Shown piece by piece: positions 27,621 to 34,856 of a DNA stretch of 64,000 nt. The DNA is taken from assembly GCA_934876235.1 (NCBI GenBank), contig CAKXKM010000001.1, positions 1 to 64,000 on the forward strand. Direction: 5' to 3'. The stretch is from Collinsella sp. AF02-46-1 (lineage in GTDB: Bacteria; Actinomycetota; Coriobacteriia; Coriobacteriales; Coriobacteriaceae). Positions within the stretch are counted from its first letter, which is position 1, and each line of letters starts with the position of its first letter. The position numbers and the translations under genes are program-made. The notes below the pieces were generated by a model. The model saw nothing but the letters and a program-made list of their open reading frames with translations. It made no database searches and had not been told where the DNA came from.

Positions 27621-28490
27621 TTATTGAGCAATAGCGTAAAGGTCAAACCCGCCCTGCGGCGTGCTATCGACCGTATCGGGCGCCTGTGAATTAAAACTCA
27701 CCGGAACCATGCGCTTTGAGGCACGGTAACGCGTGCCGTCGGTGGCGACGGGCGGCTCATCGACCGTGAGCTCGTAGTCGCCGGGCTTGAGCTCGATGCC
27801 GTCACCTTCGGAATTGACGTATTGGTACTCGTCGATCGCTTGCCCCTTGAGCGTGCGACCCACGATATGGACGAGCATCTGGCTGTCGCCGCGCGCGGTG
27901 TCCCACGTCGCGCCGTCCTTGACCTCGACCGATACATGCACCGAGCGCGTGCGGCTGAGCGATTGTTCGACGGACATCTCGACCTTGGCGGCGTCTTTTC
28001 GTTGTTGTTCAACATGACTCCAGACGTTTCCAATTACCGAGCATGCGATAACGCCGGCCATGAAGGCGATGAGGATGGGGCCGAGCGGCGAGCGGCGGCC
28101 AGCATCTTCCTCGCGAGCCAAGTCGGGACGATGCGTGGGCGCGGGCGCCTGAGCGCCCTGCGAGGGCACGTCGAGAATGCTGAAGGATGCCGTGCTGTCG
28201 GGATCGATAGTGTGACGCGGCTGCGGGGTCTTTGCCGGCGAGATGGACATATCGGCCGGCTCACCGAGCGTGGCTGTGGCATCGGCCTTAGCCTCATCGG
28301 CCTCGGCTTGGGCCCAAGCCTGTTCAAAGGTTAGGGGTTCGGCGGCATCGGAGGCGGCTTCAGGCTCGACACCGGCATCGTTGCCGGTGTCGTCCTCGTC
28401 GCTCGACACGTCACACGGCGCGGGCTCGTCCCACTCTTCGTCCGGAGCCTCGCCCTCGCTATACCACCATTCAAAGTTATCGATATCCAT
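27621..28490 (-). CDS. membrane-anchored protein of unknown function with acidic cytoplasmic region
   Basis: No family recognised. The first ~150 residues are acidic and disordered (FEWWYSEGEAPDEEWDEPAP, repeated Asp/Glu/Ala). One membrane helix follows (LGPILIAFMAGVIACSVIGNV). A C-terminal domain of about 110 residues, probably extracytoplasmic, begins with VHVSVEVKDGATWDTARGDS and has a beta-rich look. It lies between the epimerase gene and repeated palindromes. Confidence 0.6.
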   Translation of the reverse strand: MDIDNFEWWYSEGEAPDEEWDEPAPCDVSSDEDDTGNDAGVEPEAASDAAEPLTFEQAWAQAEADEAKADATATLGEPADMSISPAKTPQPRHTIDPDSTASFSILDVPSQGAQAPAPTHRPDLAREEDAGRRSPLGPILIAFMAGVIACSVIGNVWSHVEQQRKDAAKVEMSVEQSLSRTRSVHVSVEVKDGATWDTARGDSQMLVHIVGRTLKGQAIDEYQYVNSEGDGIELKPGDYELTVDEPPVATDGTRYRASKRMVPVSFNSQAPDTVDSTPQGGFDLYAIAQ

Positions 28491-28575
28491 ACGGGGCGCC
28501 CCTTAAGCCTCGCAAATAAACACTTGCCAGCCTTATACCCCCAGATGGCGCGGGAACTCGCCGGCACAGACAGGA

Positions 28576-28640
28576 AAACCGTCACAACATTCGACGCTTT
28601 TCCTCGTTTTCGAGATTTTCGCCGAATGTTGTGACGGTTT
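28576..28640. repeat. family-C palindrome, copy 1
   Basis: AAACCGTCACAACATTCG (28576-28593) is an exact inverted repeat of 28623-28640. The loop contains a second small palindrome, CTCGTTTTCGAG. Copy 2, with the same loop, is at 33659-33718. Confidence 0.85.
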
Positions 28641-28660
28641 GGGCAGCAGCCACACCGCGA

Positions 28661-28691
28661 ATGTGACGAAGGAGCAGCCCCCTTGTCACAT
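28661..28691. repeat. family-D palindrome, degenerate copy
   Basis: ATGTGACGAAGGAGC and GCCCCCTTGTCACAT form an imperfect inverted repeat with outer arms matching the perfect copy at 21955-21985. It overlaps the last codons of the MerR-type gene. Confidence 0.7.
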
Positions 28692-29555
28692 CTGAAGGGC
28701 GACGGGGATTTGGATGCAGCAGAAGTCCTCTTGGTGGGACTCGTCGTAGCTCGTGGTGTCCAAGTAGCAAAAATCGAAAGCGTTGCCGATGGGCTGGAGC
28801 GCATGTTTGTCCATGCAGGCGACGATGGCGCGGATACCTTCGGGCTCGTACGGCATGCCCCAGCGGCTCATGCATAGATACGTGCCCTCGGGCAGCACCT
28901 CGACGCCAATCTCTGTCAGCTCGGCAGGATCGCTCGGCAGCGTTTCCTCGGCACCGCGCGGCAGCACGGCAAAGGAGCCCGCGCCGGCGATAGGGTCGTC
29001 GGAATGCAGCGCCTCGCGACGCAGCATGGCACCCCAGCCGCGCATGGGACGCGTGCCCGTCAACGCACGCATGCGCAGGATGGCCCGCATGAGCGTGGGG
29101 TGAAGCATCGAGCGGCCGCGCTCGATATCGCCTGGAAACTCCTCAAAGACCACGAAGCGGCGCTCGAACTGCTTGAGCTCCGGCTTGCCCTCGCGCTCGC
29201 GCCAGTAAACTGCCTCGTCGTAAAAGCTCAGACGCTCCTGCACGCTCGCACGCTCGGCTTTGAGCCCGGCAATCTGCTCGTCGAGCGCCTGCACCCGCGA
29301 GCGCAGGTGGTCGGTCATCTCGCTAATGTCGAACGTCGAGGCTAGGCGGTCGATCTCATCGAGTTCGAGCCCTAGGTCGCGCAGCATGCAGATCAGACGC
29401 ATGAGCGGGATCTGCGTGGGCGAATAGAAACGGTAGCCTTTTTCGTTAACCACGGCGGGCTTAAACAGGCCGATCTTGTCGTAGTAGATGAGCGTTTGGC
29501 GCGAAACGTTAAACAAACTCGCCATCTCGCTAATCGCATACATGCCCGTCTGCAT
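28686..29555 (-). CDS. MerR-family transcriptional regulator
   Basis: N-terminal MerR helix-turn-helix: YAISEMASLFNVSRQTLIYYDKIGLFKP, then KGYRFYSPTQIPLMRLICML. A coiled coil (EMTDHLRSRVQALDEQIAGLKAERASVQERL) and a ~150-residue C-terminal domain follow. The C-terminal domain has the look of a GyrI/effector-binding domain (EEFPGDIERGRSML, EVLPEGTYLCMSRWGMPYEPE, and a terminal EDFCCIQIPVAL strand). Effectors of such domains are usually small hydrophobic molecules. ATG at 29555 with GGGAGGA upstream. It is downstream of ubiX and in the same direction, so it may control the ubiD cluster, but a terminator lies between them. Confidence 0.87.
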   Translation of the reverse strand: MQTGMYAISEMASLFNVSRQTLIYYDKIGLFKPAVVNEKGYRFYSPTQIPLMRLICMLRDLGLELDEIDRLASTFDISEMTDHLRSRVQALDEQIAGLKAERASVQERLSFYDEAVYWREREGKPELKQFERRFVVFEEFPGDIERGRSMLHPTLMRAILRMRALTGTRPMRGWGAMLRREALHSDDPIAGAGSFAVLPRGAEETLPSDPAELTEIGVEVLPEGTYLCMSRWGMPYEPEGIRAIVACMDKHALQPIGNAFDFCYLDTTSYDESHQEDFCCIQIPVALQM

Positions 29556-29582
29556 AGATCCTCCCGACACATCCTTTGACGC

Positions 29583-29614
29583 GAAAAGCCCGCCGCCCAC
29601 AGGGGCAGCGGGCT
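29583..29614 (-). terminator. intrinsic terminator of ubiX
   Basis: On the minus strand AGCCCGCTGCCCC pairs with GGGCGGCGGGCT and is followed by TTTTCG. It lies between ubiX and the MerR-type gene. Confidence 0.82.
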
Positions 29615-29646
29615 CAAACACTCCTCGTATCCTACCCTAAAGACGC

Positions 29647-30225
29647 CTATGACCAGCGCTTATAGTTTGCACATGACACGCCGACGGCCTCGAGCGCCTT
29701 GGCGGCGATGTGATGCACCGCGTCATCGAGCGTGGCGGGGCCGTTGTAAAACGTGAGCATGGGCGGCATGAGCATGATGCCGGGCACGCGCGCCAGGCGC
29801 GCCATGTTATCGACGTGAATGGCGCTGAAGGGCGTCTCGCGCACCATGAGCACCAGGCGGCGCTGCTCTTTCATCTGCACGTCGGCCGCGCGCAACAACA
29901 GGTTTTCGCTGTAGCCGCTCGCAATGCCGGCGAGCGTCTTCATGGAGCAGGGGGCCACGATCATACCGTCGACCGGATAGGTGCCGCTTGCGATGGCGGC
30001 GCCGATGTTCTTGTTGTCGTAGACCGCATCGGCATAGCACGCAAACTCGTCGAGCGTCATGCCGAGCTCCTGCTCGATGGTGATCTCTCCCCCGCGCGTG
30101 ACGACAAGCGCCGACTCGGCACCGGCCTGACGCAGGCATTTGAGGCACTCAAGGCCCAGCGCGGCACCGCTGGCGCCAGACACGCCAACGACAATGCGAC
30201 GGGGACGGACAGAAGACTCAGGCAT
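29647..30225 (-). CDS. ubiX: UbiX-family flavin prenyltransferase
   Basis: Attaches a dimethylallyl group to FMN, making the prenylated FMN cofactor of UbiD decarboxylases. Motifs are RIVVGVSGASGAALGLECL (FMN phosphate loop), MIVAPCSMKTLAGIASGYS and LVLMVRETPFSAIHVDNMARL. VPGIMLMPPMLTFYNGP completes the set. 192 residues. The ATG at 30225 has AGGAG upstream, while a longer upstream frame runs into a repeat and is rejected. It follows ubiD in the same direction but is separated from it by 190 bases holding a family-A repeat. Confidence 0.95.
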   Translation of the reverse strand: MPESSVRPRRIVVGVSGASGAALGLECLKCLRQAGAESALVVTRGGEITIEQELGMTLDEFACYADAVYDNKNIGAAIASGTYPVDGMIVAPCSMKTLAGIASGYSENLLLRAADVQMKEQRRLVLMVRETPFSAIHVDNMARLARVPGIMLMPPMLTFYNGPATLDDAVHHIAAKALEAVGVSCANYKRWS

Positions 30226-30256
30226 GACAACTCCTAACAACAAAATGGCAGCTATA

Positions 30257-30415
30257 GGTCGGGCAATGTCAGCGAGCGCGCGTCTGGCGAGGCAAGGTGC
30301 CCCGAAACAAGAAGGCATAGGGCTTATGCCCATGCCTTCGCAGTTGAGGGGCAGATTGCCCGCCAGGCGCGGGCGCAGCGTCGAGTGGTCCGGCGTTCGG
30401 TAGAACGCCGGAACC
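30257..30415. repeat. family-A bipartite hairpin element, copy 4
   Basis: The stems here are largely different in sequence but kept in pairing. Outer: GCGCGTCTGGCG with CGCCAGGCGCG. Middle: GTGCCCC with GGGGCA. Inner: GAAGGCATAGGGC-TTAT-GCCCATGCCTTC. Hairpin II is GGTCCGGCGTTC...GAACGCCGGAACC (30387-30415), ending exactly at the ubiD stop codon. It interrupts an otherwise operon-like ubiD-ubiX pair. Confidence 0.85.
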
Positions 30416-31903
30416 TTAGAAAGCAATCTCCTTGGCCCACTTGTCTGTGTCGATCTCCATGAACTGCGAGCGGATGAAGTTCTTCTTGAGGTCGAACGGG
30501 ACCGTGCAGTCGAAGATGGCCTTGCAGGCGATGCCGTGCTCGCGGATCGTGGGGTCGAACGCGGGGTCGTTGGACGGATCGAGCACGTGGCAGTGGCAAC
30601 CGGGGATGGTGATGAGGTCCACGTCGGCCTGGAAGCGCGTGGTCATGGCCCACATCACGTCGCTCATATCGAAGATATCGACATCCTCGTCAACAAGGAT
30701 GACGTGCTTGAGCTCGGAGAACGCCGAGAAGGCGAGCATGGCGGCGTTGCGCTGACGGCCCTCGTCATTTTTGCTCGACTTCTTGAACTGCATGATAGCA
30801 ACGAACTTGCCGCCGCCGCAGGGAGCGGCGTGGACGTTGAGCAGACGGCCCGGGATGGCGGTCTCGACCATCTTGTAGATGGAGGCCTCGGTGGGGATAC
30901 CGGCCATGGACACGTGCTCGTGCGAAGGACCGATGCAGCTCTCCATAATGGGGTTGACGCGCGTGGTAACGGCGGTGATCTTGATCACCGGGCAGACCTT
31001 GGCGCCACCGGTGTAACCGGGGAACTCGGGCATGGCGTAGCCGTGGCCGTTGACGTCCTCGTTGATGGTCTCGTCGTGCATGAGGTAGCCCTCGAGCACG
31101 TACTCGGCATTGGCAATGCACTTCTGCGGAACGGTGACGCAGTCGGCAAGCTCGACGGCGTGGCCGCGCAGGGCACCGGCGATCTGCAGCTCGTTGAAGC
31201 CGAGCGGCGTGGTGGGAGCCTCGAAGCCGCAGCACATGTACACGGCGGGGTCCAGACCGATGGAGATGGAGATGGGCATATCCTCGCCACGCTGGCAGTA
31301 CTCGTCAAAGAACGCGCCCAGGTGACGGCTGCCGGGGGTAATCCACATGGCGAGCTTGTCCTTGTCGACGCAGGAGAAACGGTGGATGGTCACGTCGGAC
31401 TGGGAGCCGTCGGGGCTCGTGCCGTAGGCGAGGCCCATGGTGATGTAGGGGCCGCCGTCGACGGGCGTGTTGGTAGGAGCGGGAACGATCTTGCGCAGGT
31501 CAAAGCCCTCGTCGGTCGCCTTGTACACGACCTCCTGGCAGTCGACGTGCGCACCCTCGGCGATCTGCTCGGGCGCGATCAGGTTCTCGAAGCGCTTGCC
31601 GATCTCGAGGCCCAGGTGCTCCTCGTCCAGGTCGAGCAGGGCGGCAACGCGCTTGCGGCTGGCAAGCATGCCGATGCAGACCTTGGCATCGTCAAAGCCC
31701 TTGACGTTGTTGAAGACCATCGCCGGGCCCTCTTTGGTCGGGCGCATAACGGTGCCGCCGGCACCGACGTGACGATAGACACCCGAGACCTCGGCGTCCG
31801 GGTCGACCTGAGTGTCGGTCTCGAGCAGCTGGCCCGGCATCTCGCGCAAAAAGTCGAGCGCGGAGCGCAGGTCGTGGATCTGGGAAGCATCGGTAGTGGA
31901 CAT
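30416..31903 (-). CDS. UbiD-family prenyl-FMN-dependent decarboxylase
   Basis: Reversible decarboxylase acting on aromatic or unsaturated carboxylic acids with prenylated FMN and Mn/K. Family regions are present: SQSDVTIHRFSCVDKDKLAM, ITPGSRHLGAFFDEY, ISIGLDPAVYMCCGF, LQIAGALRGHAVELADC. The glutamate-rich active-site segment is NAEYVLEGYL. ATG at 31903 follows AAAGGAG. It has 495 residues, the usual size. Neighbouring ubiX, anion transporter and LpdD-like genes suggest a catabolic hydroxybenzoate/gallate-type decarboxylase and not the ubiquinone enzyme. The exact substrate is unknown. Confidence 0.93.
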   Translation of the reverse strand: MSTTDASQIHDLRSALDFLREMPGQLLETDTQVDPDAEVSGVYRHVGAGGTVMRPTKEGPAMVFNNVKGFDDAKVCIGMLASRKRVAALLDLDEEHLGLEIGKRFENLIAPEQIAEGAHVDCQEVVYKATDEGFDLRKIVPAPTNTPVDGGPYITMGLAYGTSPDGSQSDVTIHRFSCVDKDKLAMWITPGSRHLGAFFDEYCQRGEDMPISISIGLDPAVYMCCGFEAPTTPLGFNELQIAGALRGHAVELADCVTVPQKCIANAEYVLEGYLMHDETINEDVNGHGYAMPEFPGYTGGAKVCPVIKITAVTTRVNPIMESCIGPSHEHVSMAGIPTEASIYKMVETAIPGRLLNVHAAPCGGGKFVAIMQFKKSSKNDEGRQRNAAMLAFSAFSELKHVILVDEDVDIFDMSDVMWAMTTRFQADVDLITIPGCHCHVLDPSNDPAFDPTIREHGIACKAIFDCTVPFDLKKNFIRSQFMEIDTDKWAKEIAF

Positions 31904-32045
31904 AGCATGCTCCTTTCGGGAGAGTGCCCGGCGGCGAGGATGCCGCCGGGCTGGGTAACGTAGTGGGGCCGCGGCGCTCATAGATGGGACGCTCGGCCAC
32001 TCGCAGTTCGAGCACTCGGCTGCTTACAGCCAAGCACTCGACTGC

Positions 32046-33503
32046 TTACATCAGGCCAAAGAGGTGGAACCAGGCGGCCTCGACCAGCACGACGATAAAG
32101 ACGACCGCGGTGAGGGGAATACCCATGCGCATGGCCTCTTTGGAGGTGTAGCCGCCGGCGTCCTTGCCCTCGCCGATAAGGATCGGCAGGTTGTGGAACG
32201 GCAGGATGTAGTGGATGTTGATGGACGTGAAGACGATGAGCGCCACGGCAAGCGGGCTTACGCTGGAGCCGGCCGCGAAGCTGATGAACGCCGGCACGCA
32301 CACACCGAGCACGGCCATGACCGAGCCCATGAACATGTGGATGATCATGGAGAGCGCGGCGACGAGCAGGGCGAACAGGAAGATGTTCTCGGGCACGGAG
32401 CTGGGAAGCACGACATCGGCGATCCAGGCGTTCATACCGGTGGCACCGCCCACGGAACCCACGGCCATGGCGGCCGTCAGGAACATGAGGGACTTGATGT
32501 CGACGGCGTTCCAGCTGGCGGGGGTGAGGACCTCGCCGATGATGGGCATAGCGAGGGCAACGCCGATGGCCAGGGTGACCCAGCCGATGTAATCGCCCGA
32601 GACGGTGAGCCACAGCGCGATGGCGATGACAAGCCACACGATGGTGCGAATCTCCTTGACGGAGAGCTTGTCGAGCGCGGCCTGCTTGGCCACGATCTGC
32701 TCGCGATCGTAGACGAGCTCCTTGCTGGGCTTAAAGAGGAAGAGGCCCAGGAACAGGGTGCACAGCAGCGCGACCAGCATAGGCACGCTCATGTACAGGA
32801 ACCAGTCGACAAAGGACGGGCTCATGCCGCCGGCCTCGGCGCTGTACTGCGCAACGAGCGGGTTGAGCGTGGAGTCGCCTGTCAGGAAGAACATGGAGCC
32901 GGGGGCAGCAGCGGCAAACACAAGGAAGCCGAGCTTGCCGCGGTCGTCGTCACCGTAGCCGGCGGACTCGGCGATGACCGAGACAACGGCGAGGATGAGG
33001 AAGGCACGGGGGAACGGATGCGGAATGAGTAGCGACAGCACAAAGGTGAGCGCGAAAATCGAGATGATGAGCGACTTGGCATCGCGCACGAACTTGAGCA
33101 TGAACGCATAGGCGATACGCTCGCCCAGGCCCGACTCCTTGACCGCGCTGGCGATGAGGTAGGCACCAATGACGAGCCACATGGTGGCTTTGGTCCACGA
33201 GCTAAACGTGGAGGCGACCGTCGCCGAGATGCTCGCGGCACCCGTGTCGTCCACGCACACCTTGAACAGAACGAGCAGCGCGCAATAGAGCAGGCCCACA
33301 AAGCCCGGCTGTGCCACGCCACACGCCCAGAACACCACCGTGGCGAGCGTCAACGCCAGACAGGTCTGACCGCCGACCGTAAGCTCGACCGTCGAGCTCA
33401 GCTCCGCCAAAGGAAGAAACTTCACCAGCAAAAAGACAACGATACCCAGCACAAAGCCAATTTCGCGCTTGGTGATCTTAAACGCCTTCTTTTCCGCTTC
33501 CAT
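32046..33503 (-). CDS. DASS/SLC13-family anion transporter
   Basis: Integral membrane carrier for carboxylates or other anions, usually Na+-coupled. About a dozen hydrophobic segments. The C-terminal part GATGMNAWIADVVLPSSVPE and the stretch INIHYILPFHNLPILIGEGK resemble the conserved SNT-like substrate/Na+ clamp region of the family. The first cytoplasmic segment is short and basic (KKAFKITKREIGF). ATG at 33503 has GGTGGGGAG upstream, giving 485 residues. Lying just upstream of ubiD, it probably imports the acid that UbiD decarboxylates. Confidence 0.88.
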   Translation of the reverse strand: MEAEKKAFKITKREIGFVLGIVVFLLVKFLPLAELSSTVELTVGGQTCLALTLATVVFWACGVAQPGFVGLLYCALLVLFKVCVDDTGAASISATVASTFSSWTKATMWLVIGAYLIASAVKESGLGERIAYAFMLKFVRDAKSLIISIFALTFVLSLLIPHPFPRAFLILAVVSVIAESAGYGDDDRGKLGFLVFAAAAPGSMFFLTGDSTLNPLVAQYSAEAGGMSPSFVDWFLYMSVPMLVALLCTLFLGLFLFKPSKELVYDREQIVAKQAALDKLSVKEIRTIVWLVIAIALWLTVSGDYIGWVTLAIGVALAMPIIGEVLTPASWNAVDIKSLMFLTAAMAVGSVGGATGMNAWIADVVLPSSVPENIFLFALLVAALSMIIHMFMGSVMAVLGVCVPAFISFAAGSSVSPLAVALIVFTSINIHYILPFHNLPILIGEGKDAGGYTSKEAMRMGIPLTAVVFIVVLVEAAWFHLFGLM

Positions 33504-33658
33504 CTCCCCACCTTTCTTGTTGGGGGCGCTCCGGATTCGCGGCCACGTTGCCACTTAAAAAGGGGCGCCCGTTATCGGACACCCCTTACGTTGCGCTGTG
33601 TTGTGGCAATACAGTCAAGCGGGATTTTTGGATGAGAAGCGATCCTCTGGACAAAAAG

Positions 33659-33718
33659 CGTCACAACATTCGACGCTTTTCCTCGTTTTCGAGATTTTCA
33701 TCAAATGTTGTGACGGTT
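33659..33718. repeat. family-C palindrome, copy 2
   Basis: CGTCACAACATTCG at the left and an almost exact inverted copy at the right, with the same loop as copy 1 (ACGCTTTTCCTCG...). It is followed at 33727-33752 by a degenerate family-D palindrome, the same C-then-D order as at 28576-28691. It sits in the 244-base gap between the Nudix-fusion gene and the transporter gene. Confidence 0.8.
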
Positions 33719-33747
33719 TGGATGTGGCAAAGGGACTGTCTTTTGTT

Positions 33748-34695
33748 TCACATAGCGAGATCCGTACGGATGGATGGGTCGCTGAGGGCCTCGCGGAGCC
33801 AGGGGGCCAGCTGCTCGGGGCGACCCCGCAGGTAGCCGTCGAGCTCGGGCGGGGCGACCGGGCGCACCTCCGAGATCTCCTCTTGGTTGATATGCAGCTC
33901 GCCCGGCTCAACATGGGCTACGAACACCTCGCACCATTCGCACTCGCAGCGGCCGTCGCCGTGGTCCTCGCGGTACACCACGTGTCCGAGGTGCTTGAGC
34001 TGATCGGGCTCGCGCGTGATGCCAAGCTCTTCGTTGATGCGACGTGCCGTGGCGGCCGCGACGTCTTCCCCGGGGAGCGGATGGCCGGCACAGCCATCGG
34101 CCAGCACCCCGCCCCACAGGCGTTTGAGCGGACTGCGACGACAGAGCAGCAGGCGCGCGTCTTCGCCCTGGCCCTCGACCAGAAGCGTCAGAAATGCCTG
34201 ATGCAGGATTCCCTCGCCGGTATGGGCCTCGATGCGGTCGACGGGGCCAAGCGCCTCGCCGGTCGCGGCATCGACCGCCACGACCTCGGCACCCGCGCCG
34301 CCCTCATCCCAGCCGGCGCGCAGGATGCGCGCGGCGGCCTCCTCGAGCGCGGCGATGAGCTCCTTGGTGGTATCGAGCATGCGCTGCAAGTCGTCCGCGG
34401 TCGCGTTCTCCACATGAAAACCCGTGCTTGCGACTACCGGCACGCCAAAGCGCGTGGCCAGCGCCGCCGCGACATCATGCGCCGGAATCTCGTCGCGATG
34501 GCACGGAACGGCCAAGATGCTCACGGTCGCCGTGCGGCCGGGCTCGGGGCGCGGAATGGCCTGCGCCGTGGCGCCCAGATGCGCGTACTCCGGCGAGCAG
34601 GCGTACACTGCCATGCCTCGCGGCGTCACCGTCAGCTGGGCCTCGAGCGCAAACTTGCCCTCGCCCACTGCAACCTTTGTCGTGTGCATACCCAT
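33748..34695 (-). CDS. fusion of LpdD-like (prenyl-flavin chaperone) domain and IPP-isomerase-like Nudix domain
   Basis: Residues 1-120 resemble LpdD, the small partner of gallate-type UbiD decarboxylases: YAHLGATAQAIPRP, VSILAVPCHRDEIPAHDVAA and VVASTGFHVENAT. Residues ~145-305 align by eye with type I isopentenyl diphosphate isomerase. Present are the metal histidines His158 and His165 (AHTGEGILHQAF), CRRSPLKRLWGG, His205 (CAGHPLPGE), a Nudix box G-x5-E-x7-RR-I-x-EELGI and ECEWCEVF with Glu251 and Glu253. The position of the catalytic Cys67 of the E. coli isomerase is Ala203 here, with a Cys one residue before, so isomerase activity is doubtful and diphosphate hydrolysis is possible. ATG at 34695 follows AGGAG. 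It is the first gene of the ubiD cluster. Confidence 0.75.
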   Translation of the reverse strand: MGMHTTKVAVGEGKFALEAQLTVTPRGMAVYACSPEYAHLGATAQAIPRPEPGRTATVSILAVPCHRDEIPAHDVAAALATRFGVPVVASTGFHVENATADDLQRMLDTTKELIAALEEAAARILRAGWDEGGAGAEVVAVDAATGEALGPVDRIEAHTGEGILHQAFLTLLVEGQGEDARLLLCRRSPLKRLWGGVLADGCAGHPLPGEDVAAATARRINEELGITREPDQLKHLGHVVYREDHGDGRCECEWCEVFVAHVEPGELHINQEEISEVRPVAPPELDGYLRGRPEQLAPWLREALSDPSIRTDLAM

Positions 34696-34736
34696 GGGAT
34701 CTCCTGTCGCCCGCGATGTACCTGAGACCATTTTCA

Positions 34737-34776
34737 CCTGTATTGCGACTATACAGGCAAGCGCAGCCTGCGACAA
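34737..34776 (-). promoter_or_regulatory. promoter and operator-like palindrome of the ubiD cluster
   Basis: On the minus strand, TTGTCG (34771-34776) and TATAGT (34748-34753) are 17 bases apart and lead into the fusion gene at 34695. The perfect inverted repeat CCTGTAT-N7-ATACAGG (34737-34757) overlaps the -10 and start site, a position suited to repression or to a MerR/LysR-type switch. Confidence 0.65.
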
Positions 34777-34856
34777 AGGGGGCAGGCACCTGACACATTC
34801 TGTTAGAGTTGCAGGGATTGAATCCCGCTTATTCATGCGACATTGGAGTGACAACC

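Noticed and set aside
30226..30426. Extended N-terminus of UbiX reaching into the family-A repeat
   Set aside because: The extra 67 residues come from translation of a palindromic repeat, and the ATG at 30225 has a good ribosome binding site and the family's usual start.
34809..34856. ATG at 34809 as start of the MFS gene
   Set aside because: No ribosome binding site. The added residues are not membrane or family-like, and TTG at 34857 has TTGGAG at good spacing.
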